From contig CAVXJN010000003.1 in the NCBI GenBank assembly GCA_963762165.1, forward strand, positions 1,240,001 through 1,304,000: a stretch of DNA of 64,000 nt, written 5' to 3'. Both the position numbers and the translations under genes were made by a program. Origin of the DNA: CAVXJN01 sp963762165. GTDB lineage: Bacteria; Pseudomonadota; Gammaproteobacteria; JASBUN01. Shown here piece by piece: positions 1 to 8,356 of the stretch (position 1 is the first letter of the stretch; the number at the start of each line of letters is the position of its first letter). A model generated the notes under the pieces. It saw nothing but the letters and a program-made list of their open reading frames with translations, searched no databases and was not told the DNA's origin.

Positions 1-641
1 GCGACATCGGCGTACCGGCGATCGAGAAGCTGGTTGCGGAGATGGATGCCTACATTCCGGAGCCGGAGCGTGCGATTGACGGCACGTTTCTGATGCCGGT
101 GGAAGATGTGTTCTCGATCTCGGGTCGCGGCACGGTGGTGACCGGTCGTATCGAGCGGGGCATCGTCAAGGTGGGTGACACGGTGGAGATCGTGGGCATT
201 CGCGCCACCAGTTCGACGACGGTGACCGGAGTGGAGATGTTCCGCAAGCTGCTGGACCAGGGTCAGGCGGGCGACAACGTGGGCGTGCTGCTGCGCGGCA
301 CCAAGCGCGATGACGTTGAGCGCGGCCAGGTGCTGGCCAAGCCCGGCTCGATCACCCCGCACACCAAGTTCGAGTGCGAAGTGTACGTACTGAGCAAGGA
401 AGAGGGCGGGCGCCACACGCCGTTCTTCAATGGCTATCGGCCGCAGTTCTACTTCCGGACCACGGACGTGACCGGCGCGTGCGATCTGCCGGAAGGCGTT
501 GAGATGGTGATGCCGGGCGACAACGTGAAGATGACGGTGAGCCTGATTGCGCCGATCGCGATGGAAGACGGGTTGCGATTCGCCATCCGCGAAGGTGGCC
601 GTACGGTAGGCGCCGGCGTGGTGTCGAAGATCATTGAGTAA
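1..641 (+). CDS. tuf: Elongation factor Tu, C-terminal part (5' end outside window)
   Basis: EF-Tu delivers aminoacyl-tRNA to the ribosome as a GTP complex. The reading frame is open from base 3, so about 212 residues are present. They cover the end of the GTPase domain and all of beta-barrel domains II and III. Characteristic stretches are GRGTVVTGRIERG (domain II), HTPFFNGYRPQFYFR and the C-terminal VGAGVVSKIIE. The N-terminal G domain lies upstream of the window. The gene sits directly before rpsJ, the classic str/S10 junction. Identification is certain; whether this is tufA or tufB cannot be told. Confidence 0.97.
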   Translation, partial: DIGVPAIEKLVAEMDAYIPEPERAIDGTFLMPVEDVFSISGRGTVVTGRIERGIVKVGDTVEIVGIRATSSTTVTGVEMFRKLLDQGQAGDNVGVLLRGTKRDDVERGQVLAKPGSITPHTKFECEVYVLSKEEGGRHTPFFNGYRPQFYFRTTDVTGACDLPEGVEMVMPGDNVKMTVSLIAPIAMEDGLRFAIREGGRTVGAGVVSKIIE

Positions 642-648
642 CAATTAA

Positions 649-674
649 GGGGAGGAGGGATCGATTCCCTCCCC
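649..674 (+). other. Stem-loop between tuf and rpsJ
   Basis: The gap holds an inverted repeat: GGGG (649-652), a 3-nt bulge, AGGGA (656-660), loop TCGAT (661-665), then TCCCT and CCCC (666-674). That gives nine base pairs. No T-run follows, so it is not a standard intrinsic terminator. An RNA processing, attenuation or stability element is possible. The structure is read from the sequence; its function is unknown. Confidence 0.5.
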
Positions 675-686
675 GAGAGAAACGAG

Positions 687-1001
687 ATGGCATCTAAACA
701 GAGAATTCGCATTCGGTTGAAGTCGTTCGATCATCGCTTGATCGATCGATCTGCAGCGGAGATTGTGGAAACCGCCAAGCGCACCGGTGCGCAGGTCAAA
801 GGCCCGATTCCGCTGCCGACCAAGAAAGAACGCTTCACCGTGTTGATTTCTCCGCATGTGAACAAAGACGCGCGCGATCAGTATGAATTGCGCACGCACA
901 AGCGGTTGATGGATATCGTCGAACCCACGGACAAGACCGTCGATGCGTTGATGAAGCTCGATCTGGCGGCTGGCGTGGATGTGCAGATCAAACTGAACTG
1001 A
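687..1001 (+). CDS. rpsJ: 30S ribosomal protein S10
   Basis: S10 is a protein of the 30S head; as NusE it also takes part in transcription antitermination with NusB. The 104-residue product has the family hallmarks IRIRLKSFDHRLID near the N-terminus, GPIPLPTKKERFTVL in the middle and YELRTHKRLMDI after it. Length matches the usual 103 residues. It is the first gene of the S10 operon. Only 45 bp separate it from tuf, leaving no room for the long L4-responsive leader seen in E. coli. Confidence 0.98.
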   Translation: MASKQRIRIRLKSFDHRLIDRSAAEIVETAKRTGAQVKGPIPLPTKKERFTVLISPHVNKDARDQYELRTHKRLMDIVEPTDKTVDALMKLDLAAGVDVQIKLN

Positions 1002-1021
1002 TGAGCGTGTTCCGGGATTGA

Positions 1022-1037
1022 GCGCTCCTAAGAGCGC
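1022..1037 (+). other. Small hairpin between rpsJ and rplC
   Basis: GCGCTC (1022-1027) and GAGCGC (1032-1037) form a 6-bp stem with a CTAA loop in the 72-bp rpsJ-rplC gap. No T-run follows. It could affect RNA stability or initiation at rplC; no function can be assigned. Confidence 0.4.
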
Positions 1038-1073
1038 GGGATTATCTGGACTGCAGGGTGTTTGGAGATAGCA

Positions 1074-1715
1074 ATGGCTATTGGATTAATCGGTCGAAAA
1101 GCGGGAATGACCCGGGTGTTCACCCAGGACGGTAATTCCGTGCCCGTGACCGTGATCGTTGTCGAACCGAACCGCGTTACCCAGCTTAAGGGCTTGGATA
1201 GTGACGGGTATCGTGCCGTGCAGGTCACGACCGGCGCTCGCCGTTCATCGCTGGTCAGTAAGGCGATGGCCGGCCATTTCGCCAAGGCGTCGGTCGATGC
1301 CGGCCGCGGACTGTGGGAATTCAGGTTGTCCGACGGCGAAGGTGATGACCTTCAGGTCGGCGGCGAGATCAAAGCGGATCTGTTCGAAGTCGGGCAGAAG
1401 GTCGATGTCGACGGCACGAGTATCGGTAAAGGTTTTCAAGGTGCGGTGAAACGTCACCATTTCCGGACTCAGGATGCTACCCACGGTAATTCGCTGTCCC
1501 ATCGAGCCCCTGGTTCCATCGGTCAGAACCAGACCCCTGGGCGCGTATTCAAGGGTAAGAAAATGGCCGGCCACATGGGTAACGCCCGCGTCACGACCCA
1601 GAATCTGGAAGTCGTGCGGGTCGACGTGGACCGCAATCTGATTCTGGTGAAGGGCGCAGTACCCGGCGCCAAGGGCGGAGACGTGATTGTTCGTCCCGCT
1701 GTGAAAGCGCGATAG
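1074..1715 (+). CDS. rplC: 50S ribosomal protein L3
   Basis: L3 is an early assembly protein of the 50S subunit that reaches toward the peptidyl transferase centre. I place the start at the ATG at 1074, preceded by GGAG at 1064-1067; the in-frame TTG at 1062 overlaps that site. This gives 213 residues beginning MAIGLIGRKAGM. The conserved loop GSIGQNQTPGRVFKGKKMAG contains the glutamine that PrmB methylates in E. coli. Second gene of the S10 operon. Confidence 0.98.
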   Translation: MAIGLIGRKAGMTRVFTQDGNSVPVTVIVVEPNRVTQLKGLDSDGYRAVQVTTGARRSSLVSKAMAGHFAKASVDAGRGLWEFRLSDGEGDDLQVGGEIKADLFEVGQKVDVDGTSIGKGFQGAVKRHHFRTQDATHGNSLSHRAPGSIGQNQTPGRVFKGKKMAGHMGNARVTTQNLEVVRVDVDRNLILVKGAVPGAKGGDVIVRPAVKAR

Positions 1716-1724
1716 GAGTCGGTG

Positions 1725-2336
1725 ATGGAGTTGCAACTCACAAATGCTAAACAGGGCGGCACCGTACAGGTCGCTGACACCGCGTTCGGCACGGACTTCA
1801 ATGAAGGGTTGATCCACCAGGTGGTTACCGCCTACCTGGCCGGCGCCCGCAGCGGCACCAAGGCGCAGAAGACGCGATCGGATGTGCGCGGTGGTGGCGC
1901 CAAGCCTTGGCGGCAAAAAGGCACCGGTCGGGCCCGTGCCGGCAGCATACGTAGCCCGTTGTGGCGTGGCGGCGGCAAGACCTTCGCGGCGCAGCCGCGG
2001 GACTTTTCGCAAAAGGTCAACAAGAAGATGTATCGGGCCGCGATGCGTTCGATTTTGTCGGAACTGGTGCGCCAGGAGCGCCTGGTGATCGTGGAGAGTT
2101 TCGCTGTGGAAGCTCCGCGGACCAAGGACCTGATCGCCAAACTCAAAGACCTCGGCGTGAGCCAGGTGCTGATTGTCAGCGACAGCCCGGATGAAAATCT
2201 TTATCTTTCGGCGCGCAACTTGTATCGCGTGGCCGTTACTGATATCGCTGGCCTGAACCCTGTCGACTTGGTGGGCGCGGGGCGCGTGGTGATGACAGTG
2301 GACGCGGTGCGCAAAGTAGAGGAGTGGCTGGCATGA
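1725..2336 (+). CDS. rplD: 50S ribosomal protein L4
   Basis: L4 lines the peptide exit tunnel and in enterobacteria represses its own operon. The chosen ATG at 1725 follows an in-frame GTG by one codon and gives MELQLTNA, matching the family start. The basic tunnel loop is present (KPWRQKGTGRARAGSIRSP). The product has 203 residues. Its stop codon overlaps the rplW start, so the two are probably translationally coupled. Confidence 0.98.
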   Translation: MELQLTNAKQGGTVQVADTAFGTDFNEGLIHQVVTAYLAGARSGTKAQKTRSDVRGGGAKPWRQKGTGRARAGSIRSPLWRGGGKTFAAQPRDFSQKVNKKMYRAAMRSILSELVRQERLVIVESFAVEAPRTKDLIAKLKDLGVSQVLIVSDSPDENLYLSARNLYRVAVTDIAGLNPVDLVGAGRVVMTVDAVRKVEEWLA

Positions 2337-2635
2337 ACCAGGAGCGCCTGATGAAGGTGTTGCTTTCGCCGCACATCTCGGAAAAGACGACGCGAGTCGG
2401 CGATGCAGCGAACCAATATGTTTTCAAGGTTGCCAAGGACGCAACCAAGCCGGAGATCAAAAAGGCGGTCGAAACGCTTTTCGAGGTCAAAGTGGCTGAC
2501 GTCCAGGTAACCACGATGAAGGGTAAGCGCAAGCGCTTTCAGGCGACTGAGGGCCGGCGATCCGACTGGAAAAAAGCTTATGTGCGTCTGGCGGAAGGCC
2601 AGGAGCTCGATTTCCTGGGCGCCGAATCGGCCTGA
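2333..2635 (+). CDS. rplW: 50S ribosomal protein L23
   Basis: L23 sits at the tunnel exit and is the docking site for trigger factor and SRP. The ATG at 2333 overlaps the rplD stop (ATGA) and gives 100 residues; a GTG three codons upstream is less likely. Family features are HISEKTTRV near the N-terminus and GRRSDWKKAYVRL near the C-terminus. S10 operon position is canonical. Confidence 0.97.
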   Translation: MNQERLMKVLLSPHISEKTTRVGDAANQYVFKVAKDATKPEIKKAVETLFEVKVADVQVTTMKGKRKRFQATEGRRSDWKKAYVRLAEGQELDFLGAESA

Positions 2636-2676
2636 GGCCGGCTAACGCAAGCTAACGCGGAACGACGACAAAGATT

Positions 2677-3501
2677 ATGGCAATCGTAAAAGCAAAACCG
2701 ACTTCACCGGGCCGGCGCGGTGTCACGAAGGTAGTGACGCCGGGTTTGCACACCGGTGCCCCATATGAGCGATTGGTCGAAAAGAAGGCCAAGTCCGGTG
2801 GCCGCAACAACGGCGGTCGGGTCACCATCCGCCACCGCGGCGGCGGCCATAAGCAGCGTTATCGGGTAATCGATTTCAAACGCAACAAAGACGGCGTCAA
2901 AGCCCAAGTCGAGCGTTTGGAATACGATCCGAATCGGACTGCAAATATTGCACTTTTGCTATATGCAGACGGCGAGCGTCGCTATATCATCGCGCCCCGC
3001 GGTGTTCAGGTGGGCGACGAACTGATGTCGGGCCTGCATGCCCCGATCCGCGCCGGCAACGCGCTGCCTTTGCGAAATATCCCGGTCGGCAGCACGGTGC
3101 ATTGCATTGAAATGAAGCCGGGTAAGGGTGCCCAGATGGCGCGCAGCGCTGGCGCAAGCGCGCAACTGGTCGCCCGTGAAGGGGTTTATGCAACCCTGCG
3201 GCTGCGGTCCGGCGAAATGCGCAAGATTCTCGCGGAGTGCAAGGCGACTGTCGGCGAAGTGGGAAATTCCGAACATAGCTTGCGCAAGTTGGGCAAGGCC
3301 GGTGCGACACGCTGGCGTGGCGTTCGCCCGACGGTACGCGGTGTGGCAATGAACCCGGTTGATCATCCCCATGGCGGTGGCGAAGGTCGCACTTCCGGCG
3401 GACGGCATCCGGTCAGCCCATGGGGTACGCCGACCAAGGGTTATAAGACCAGAAGTAACAAGCGCACCGACGGCATGATCGTGCGTCGGCGCACCAAGTA
3501 A
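2677..3501 (+). CDS. rplB: 50S ribosomal protein L2
   Basis: L2 is a highly conserved 50S protein needed for subunit association and peptidyl transferase activity. The 274-residue product has the RGGGHKQRYR stretch and the near-invariant C-terminal VAMNPVDHPHGGGEG, which carries the functionally important histidine. Length and order (after L23, before S19) are as expected. Confidence 0.98.
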   Translation: MAIVKAKPTSPGRRGVTKVVTPGLHTGAPYERLVEKKAKSGGRNNGGRVTIRHRGGGHKQRYRVIDFKRNKDGVKAQVERLEYDPNRTANIALLLYADGERRYIIAPRGVQVGDELMSGLHAPIRAGNALPLRNIPVGSTVHCIEMKPGKGAQMARSAGASAQLVAREGVYATLRLRSGEMRKILAECKATVGEVGNSEHSLRKLGKAGATRWRGVRPTVRGVAMNPVDHPHGGGEGRTSGGRHPVSPWGTPTKGYKTRSNKRTDGMIVRRRTK

Positions 3502-3519
3502 AGAGACGAGGTTGTAAAC

Positions 3520-3792
3520 GTGCCACGTTCAGTCAGAAAAGGCCCTTTCGTAGATCTTCATCTGTCAAAGAAGGTTGCGGAAGCAGCTGCGACGAATAGC
3601 AAGAAGCCGATCAAGACTTGGTCGCGTCGTTCAATGGTGCTGCCGGATATGGTCGGCCTGACCATTGCAGTCCATAACGGCAGGCAGCATGTACCAGTCC
3701 TGATCAGCGAAAACATGGTCGGACACAAGCTCGGCGAATTCGCGGTGACACGTACCTTTAAGGGTCACGCCGCCGATCGCAAGGCGAAGTGA
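3520..3792 (+). CDS. rpsS: 30S ribosomal protein S19
   Basis: S19 forms a complex with S13 in the 30S head. The 90-residue product starts MPRSVRKGPF and contains IKTWSRRS and GHKLGEFAVTRTFKGH. The start is a GTG at 3520 with GAGG at 3508-3511 upstream; no ATG fits the family start. Confidence 0.98.
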   Translation: MPRSVRKGPFVDLHLSKKVAEAAATNSKKPIKTWSRRSMVLPDMVGLTIAVHNGRQHVPVLISENMVGHKLGEFAVTRTFKGHAADRKAK

Positions 3793-3805
3793 CGGAGTAG
3801 GCGAA

Positions 3806-4138
3806 ATGGCAACATCGGCAAAACATCGTTTCGCGCGTATTTCGGCGCAAAAGGCGCGCTTGGTCGCGGACCAGGTTCGGGGCCTGCCGGTTGAGCGCGC
3901 CCTGAATGTGTTGACCTTCAGCCCGAAGAAGGCCGCCCATTTGGTACGTAAAGTGCTCGAGTCGGCGGTCGCGAATGCAGAACACAATGACGGTGCGGAT
4001 ATCGACGAACTGAAGATATCGGTAATCACGGTGGATGAAGGCCCCACCTACAAGCGCTGGCATGCTCGCGCCAAGGGTCGCGGAAACCGCATTCTCAAAC
4101 GCACCAGTCACATAACTGTGACGGTAGCGGAAAAGTAA
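3806..4138 (+). CDS. rplV: 50S ribosomal protein L22
   Basis: L22 extends a beta-hairpin into the exit tunnel, the site of some macrolide-resistance changes. The 110-residue product has the family core RISAQKARLVADQVRG and the hairpin TYKRWHARAKGRGN. It is 13 bp downstream of rpsS. Confidence 0.98.
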   Translation: MATSAKHRFARISAQKARLVADQVRGLPVERALNVLTFSPKKAAHLVRKVLESAVANAEHNDGADIDELKISVITVDEGPTYKRWHARAKGRGNRILKRTSHITVTVAEK

Positions 4139-4152
4139 ACAGAGAGGCCGGA

Positions 4153-4833
4153 ATGGGTCAGAAAGTACATCCAACGGGAATTCGCCTGGGTATCTCCAAC
4201 GACTGGACGTCGAAGTGGTACGCGGATTCGAAGGATTTTGCCGACTACCTCGAGCAGGATCTCGCTGTACGCGAGTTCCTCAAAAAGCGGTTGTCGCAAG
4301 CATCGGTGAGCCGTATTCAGATCGAGCGTCCGGCACGCAGTGCGCACATCACGATTCATACCGCGCGTCCCGGAATCGTGATCGGTAAGAAGGGCGAAGA
4401 CATCGAAAAGCTTCGCAAAGAACTCAGCGAAATGATGGGCGTGCCCGTTTCTGTCAACATCGAAGAAATTCGCAAGCCTGAACTCGATGCGCAGTTGGTC
4501 GCAGAAAGCGTGGCGCAACAGCTGGAGCGGCGAATCATGTTCCGCCGGGCGATGAAGCGTGCGGTTACAAATTCCATGCGTCTCGGCGCCCAGGGCATCA
4601 AAATCAATGTCGCCGGCCGCTTGAATGGCGCGGAGATCGCGCGTAGCGAGTGGTATCGGGAAGGGCGCGTGCCGCTGCACACCTTGCGCGCCGATATCGA
4701 TTATGGTTTTGCCGAAGCGCGTACCACGTACGGAATCATCGGAGTGAAGGTTTGGGTCTTCAAAGGCGAGGTTTTCGAAGCGGATGCCCAAACGGAAGAC
4801 GCCGGCGCCAAGAAGAGCGCGGCTGCGAGCTAA
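4153..4833 (+). CDS. rpsC: 30S ribosomal protein S3
   Basis: S3 lies at the mRNA entry channel and contributes to ribosomal helicase activity. The 226-residue product begins MGQKVHPTGIRLGI. It contains a type II KH domain with the IGKKGE loop at about residues 78-83 and the C-terminal TTYGIIGVKVWVFKGE. The extreme C-terminal tail is Ala/Lys-rich, as is common. Confidence 0.98.
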   Translation: MGQKVHPTGIRLGISNDWTSKWYADSKDFADYLEQDLAVREFLKKRLSQASVSRIQIERPARSAHITIHTARPGIVIGKKGEDIEKLRKELSEMMGVPVSVNIEEIRKPELDAQLVAESVAQQLERRIMFRRAMKRAVTNSMRLGAQGIKINVAGRLNGAEIARSEWYREGRVPLHTLRADIDYGFAEARTTYGIIGVKVWVFKGEVFEADAQTEDAGAKKSAAAS

Positions 4834-4848
4834 CCGGAGTCAGTTGTA

Positions 4849-5262
4849 ATGTTACAGCCGAAGAGAACAAAGTTCCGCAAACAGCAGACGGGCCACAATA
4901 GAGGCCTGGCGCATCGCGGCAGCAGCGTAAGTTTTGGTGAATTTGGACTGAAGGCCATTGGCCGCGGACGCTTGACTGCGCGTCAAATTGAAGCGGCGCG
5001 CCGCGCGATGACGCGCCATATCAAGCGCGGCGGAAAGATCTGGATTCGCGTGTTTCCAGACAAGCCTGTGACCAAGAAGCCGCTGGAAGTTCGTCAGGGC
5101 AAAGGCAAGGGAAGCGTCGAATATTGGGTGGCGGTCGTGCAGCCCGGTAAGGTGTTGTACGAGATGGAAGGTGTGACGGAGGAAATCGCGCGCGAAGCCT
5201 TTCGTCTGGCGAGTGCCAAACTTCCGTTCAAAACCCAGTTTGTCAGTCGGACGGTGATGTGA
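4849..5262 (+). CDS. rplP: 50S ribosomal protein L16
   Basis: L16 organises the A-site region of the 50S subunit. The 137-residue product starts MLQPKRTKFRKQQTGHNRG and has GGKIWIRVFPDKPVTKKP and the C-terminal KLPFKTQFVSR. Length matches the family (136). The stop overlaps the rpmC start by one base. Confidence 0.98.
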   Translation: MLQPKRTKFRKQQTGHNRGLAHRGSSVSFGEFGLKAIGRGRLTARQIEAARRAMTRHIKRGGKIWIRVFPDKPVTKKPLEVRQGKGKGSVEYWVAVVQPGKVLYEMEGVTEEIAREAFRLASAKLPFKTQFVSRTVM

Positions 5263-5465
5263 TGAAGGCGAGCGATCTGCGAGACAAAAGTGTCGATGAG
5301 CTGAATCAGGAATTGAACAGCTTGTTGCGCGAGCAGTTTAATCTGCGCATGCAGCGCGGAACCGGTCAGCTGTCCCGCCCGGACCAGATTCAGAAAGTGC
5401 GCCGGAATATCGCACGGGTTAAGACAGTGCTGAACGAAAAGGCGAAAGCAGGTAACGCGTCATGA
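5262..5465 (+). CDS. rpmC: 50S ribosomal protein L29
   Basis: L29 is a small two-helix protein near the tunnel exit next to L23. I take the ATG at 5262 (MKASDLRDKSVDEL) rather than the GTG one codon earlier, giving 67 residues. The signature REQFNLRMQ and the ending RVKTVLNEKA are typical. It overlaps rplP by one base and rpsQ by four. Confidence 0.96.
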   Translation: MKASDLRDKSVDELNQELNSLLREQFNLRMQRGTGQLSRPDQIQKVRRNIARVKTVLNEKAKAGNAS

Positions 5466-5734
5466 GCGACCACGAAAACATCGAGCGGGCAACCAACACA
5501 ATGGTAGGTCGTGTCATTAGCAATAAGATGGACAAGACCATTACCGTGCTGCTGGAACGCCAAGTAAAGCATCCGTTGTACGGGAAGTTCATCCGACGCT
5601 CGACCAAGATTCATGCTCACGACGAAGAAAACGTCTGCAGCGAGGGCGATACGGTCATGATTGCGCAGTGCCGCCCGGTATCCAAGACCAAATCCTGGAA
5701 GTTGGTCAAGGTTTTGGAGCAGACGCGCGGGTGA
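5462..5734 (+). CDS. rpsQ: 30S ribosomal protein S17
   Basis: S17 is an OB-fold primary 16S rRNA binder. The 90-residue product contains GRVISNKMDKTITVLLER and HPLYGKFIRRSTKIHAHDE. Its ATGA start overlaps the end of rpmC. It is the last gene of the S10 operon; a 61-bp gap follows before rplN. Confidence 0.98.
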   Translation: MSDHENIERATNTMVGRVISNKMDKTITVLLERQVKHPLYGKFIRRSTKIHAHDEENVCSEGDTVMIAQCRPVSKTKSWKLVKVLEQTRG

Positions 5735-5795
5735 TCGTTCATTGGGTAGTTTGCGGTTACGGAACTGAGACCACTACGTTGTTTGGAAGCAAGCC

Positions 5796-6164
5796 ATGAT
5801 TCAGATGCAGACAGTGCTGGATGTGGCCGACAATAGCGGGGCGCGCCGGGTGCAATGCATCAAGGTGCTGGGCGGATCACACCGCCGCTATGCCCGCATC
5901 GGCGACATCATTAAAGTCAGCGTAAAGGAAGCGATTCCGCGCGGCAAAGTCAAGAAGGGCGAGGTGTACAGCGCCGTGGTCGTGCGTACCCGCAAGGGTG
6001 TGCGGCGTTCGGATGGTTCGCTGATTCGGTTCGACGGCAACGCGGCGGTGCTGCTCAACAATCAATTGCAGCCGATCGGTACCCGTATCTTTGGGCCCGT
6101 GACGCGTGAACTGCGCACTGAAAATTTCATGAAGATCATTTCCCTGGCGCCGGAAGTGCTCTAG
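5796..6164 (+). CDS. rplN: 50S ribosomal protein L14
   Basis: L14 forms an intersubunit bridge and is the docking site of RsfS, whose gene is also in this window (41315-41662). The 122-residue product has DNSGARRVQCIKVLGG and FDGNAAVLLNNQLQPIGTR. It is the first gene of the spc operon. Confidence 0.98.
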   Translation: MIQMQTVLDVADNSGARRVQCIKVLGGSHRRYARIGDIIKVSVKEAIPRGKVKKGEVYSAVVVRTRKGVRRSDGSLIRFDGNAAVLLNNQLQPIGTRIFGPVTRELRTENFMKIISLAPEVL

Positions 6165-6177
6165 GCGGGATACGGTT

Positions 6178-6495
6178 ATGCAAAAGATCAAAAAGGGCGA
6201 CGAAATTATCGTGGTCTCCGGTAAAGACAAAGGCCGGAGAGGGACCGTGTTGCGGATGATGCCGTATGAGCGGATCCTGGTGGAGGGCATCAACGTTGCC
6301 AAAAAGCACCAGCGTCCGGATCCGGCACATGGCGTCGGCGGCGGAATCGTGGAACAAGAAATGCCGATCCACATTTCCAACGTGATGCTTTACAACCCGG
6401 TAACCAAGAAAGGTGACCGCGTGGGCGTGAAGTCGCTCGAAGACGGGCGCCGTGTGCGATTTTTCAAGTCGAACGGCGAAGTGGTTGACGCGTAA
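6178..6495 (+). CDS. rplX: 50S ribosomal protein L24
   Basis: L24 starts 50S assembly. The 105-residue product carries an N-terminal KOW motif (GDEIIVVSGKDKGRRGTVL). It follows rplN by 13 bp and precedes rplE by 13 bp, the standard spc order. Confidence 0.98.
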   Translation: MQKIKKGDEIIVVSGKDKGRRGTVLRMMPYERILVEGINVAKKHQRPDPAHGVGGGIVEQEMPIHISNVMLYNPVTKKGDRVGVKSLEDGRRVRFFKSNGEVVDA

Positions 6496-6508
6496 GCGGG
6501 TGACAGTC

Positions 6509-7048
6509 ATGGCAAGGTTGCAAGAATTTTACAAGAGCGACGTAGTTAAGAAGCTGCAGGAGCAGTTCAACTACGCCAACGTTATGGAAGTGCCGCGAAT
6601 CACCAAGATCACCGTTAACATGGGTGTCGGTGAAGCGGTCGCGGACAAGAAGATCCTCGATCATGCGGTGTCCGACATGATTGCGATCGCCGGACAGAAG
6701 CCGGTGGTGACCAAGGCGCGGAAATCAATTGCGGGTTTCAAAATTCGCGACGAAATGCCCATCGGTTGCAAAGTAACGTTGCGCCGTGAGCGGATGTACG
6801 AATTTCTGGATCGTCTGATCAATATCGCGATTCCCCGTATCCGCGATTTTCGCGGATTGAATGGGAAATCATTCGATGGTCGCGGAAATTACAATATGGG
6901 TGTGCGTGAGCAGATCATCTTCCCGGAAGTCGAATACGACAAGATCGACGCGCTGCGTGGGATGGATATTACGATCACCACCACCGCCCGGAACGACGCG
7001 GAAGGTAAGGCGCTGTTGGCGGCATTTAACTTCCCGTTCAGAAACTGA
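6509..7048 (+). CDS. rplE: 50S ribosomal protein L5
   Basis: L5 binds 5S rRNA. The start is the ATG at 6509 (MARLQEFYKSDVV), giving 179 residues, exactly the E. coli length; an upstream in-frame TTG inside rplX is rejected. Family features are PRITKITVNMGVGEA and the C-terminal ITTTARNDAEGKALLAAFNF. Confidence 0.98.
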   Translation: MARLQEFYKSDVVKKLQEQFNYANVMEVPRITKITVNMGVGEAVADKKILDHAVSDMIAIAGQKPVVTKARKSIAGFKIRDEMPIGCKVTLRRERMYEFLDRLINIAIPRIRDFRGLNGKSFDGRGNYNMGVREQIIFPEVEYDKIDALRGMDITITTTARNDAEGKALLAAFNFPFRN

Positions 7049-7061
7049 GGCAGGTTAAGGT

Positions 7062-7367
7062 ATGGCAAAGAAAAGCATGGTCAATCGTGAAGTGAAGCGG
7101 CAGAAGGTGGTGCGCAAGTTCGCCGCCAAGCGCGCTGAGCTGAAAGCCTTGATCAGGGATCCAAAAGCGAGCGACGAGGACCGCATGAACGCGGTTGAGC
7201 GTCTGCAGAAGCTTCCGCGCGATGCGAGTCCTACCAGGCTGCATAATCGCTGCCGGTTGACCGGCCGTCCGCACGGTTTCTATCGCAAATTTGGTTTGGG
7301 ACGCAATAAATTGCGCGAAGCAACCATGCGCGGTGATATCCCGGGATTGCGTAAGGCGAGCTGGTAG
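7062..7367 (+). CDS. rpsN: 30S ribosomal protein S14, zinc-independent form
   Basis: S14 is a 30S head protein. At 101 residues, with the C-terminal half RCRLTGRPHGFYRKFGLGR, this is the long form. It contains one cysteine and no CxxC zinc knuckles, so it is the zinc-free (C-) version. This contrasts with the zinc-type S4 and L36 encoded in the same operons. Confidence 0.98.
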   Translation: MAKKSMVNREVKRQKVVRKFAAKRAELKALIRDPKASDEDRMNAVERLQKLPRDASPTRLHNRCRLTGRPHGFYRKFGLGRNKLREATMRGDIPGLRKASW

Positions 7368-7410
7368 TAAGCCGCGGCAATTGCTGAAAGTGAATATAAG
7401 GTAGATTCAG

Positions 7411-7803
7411 ATGAGTATGAGTGATCCGATTGCCGACATGTTGACCCGCATTCGCAACGGGCAAATCGCCAATATGGTCGAAGTGGAGATGCCGGCTTCG
7501 AAGCTTAAGGCGGAAATTGCGCGGGTGCTGAAGGAAGAGGGTTATATCGACGAAGTGTCGGTGTCCGATGGCGCAAAACCGTCGTTGACCGTGAAGTTGC
7601 GCTACTACCAAGGTGCGCCGGTAATCGATGAAATTCGGAGGGTGAGTCGCCCGGGCCTGCGCATTTTCAAGGCGGCTGGTGATTTGCCCAAGGTTCACAA
7701 TGGCCTGGGCGTGGCGATCGTATCCACGTCGCAGGGCGTGATGACAGACCGTGCCGCACGTGCCGCCGGGCAGGGCGGCGAAGTGCTCTGCATCGTATCG
7801 TAA
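7411..7803 (+). CDS. rpsH: 30S ribosomal protein S8
   Basis: S8 binds the central domain of 16S rRNA and represses the spc operon in E. coli. The 130-residue product begins MSMSDPIADMLTRIRNGQ and ends with the conserved ARAAGQGGEVLCIVS. Canonical spc position. Confidence 0.98.
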   Translation: MSMSDPIADMLTRIRNGQIANMVEVEMPASKLKAEIARVLKEEGYIDEVSVSDGAKPSLTVKLRYYQGAPVIDEIRRVSRPGLRIFKAAGDLPKVHNGLGVAIVSTSQGVMTDRAARAAGQGGEVLCIVS

Positions 7804-7817
7804 GCGAGTAGTCGACC

Positions 7818-8345
7818 ATGTCGAGAGTTGCGAATAATCCGGTGGCCGTACCTTCGGGTGTCGAAGTGAAGATCAGCGGCCACATTGTACAGATCAAAGG
7901 TCCGAAGGGTGCGCTGTCGGTGGATATCCATCGTACGGTATCGGTGAGCCAGGAGGACAACGTCCTGCGTTTCGCCGCACAGACGAAATACGACCGTGCG
8001 ATGGCCGGCACCATGCGTGCCCTGGTCAACAACATGGTCGTCGGAGTCAGCAACGGTTTTGAGCGCAAGTTGGAACTGCGTGGCGTCGGTTATCGCGCGC
8101 AGTCCCAAGGCAAGGTTTTGAATCTGACCCTAGGTTTCTCGCATCCGGTGAACTTTGAAGTGCCGGAAGGCGTGACCATCGAAACCCCGACCCAGACCGA
8201 AATCGTGGTAAAGGGGATCGACAAACAACAGGTCGGACAAGTGGCTGCAAAAATTCGTGGTTACCGCCCGCCGGAGCCTTATAAAGGCAAAGGCGTTCGT
8301 TACGCCGATGAGCAGGTGAGTTTGAAAGAGGCGAAGAAAAAGTAA
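7818..8345 (+). CDS. rplF: 50S ribosomal protein L6
   Basis: L6 lies near the sarcin-ricin loop and L7/L12 stalk base. The 175-residue product has the duplicated alpha-beta fold; the C-terminal signature GYRPPEPYKGKGVRYADE is near-invariant. Confidence 0.98.
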   Translation: MSRVANNPVAVPSGVEVKISGHIVQIKGPKGALSVDIHRTVSVSQEDNVLRFAAQTKYDRAMAGTMRALVNNMVVGVSNGFERKLELRGVGYRAQSQGKVLNLTLGFSHPVNFEVPEGVTIETPTQTEIVVKGIDKQQVGQVAAKIRGYRPPEPYKGKGVRYADEQVSLKEAKKK

Positions 8346-8356
8346 GGTAGCGCGCT

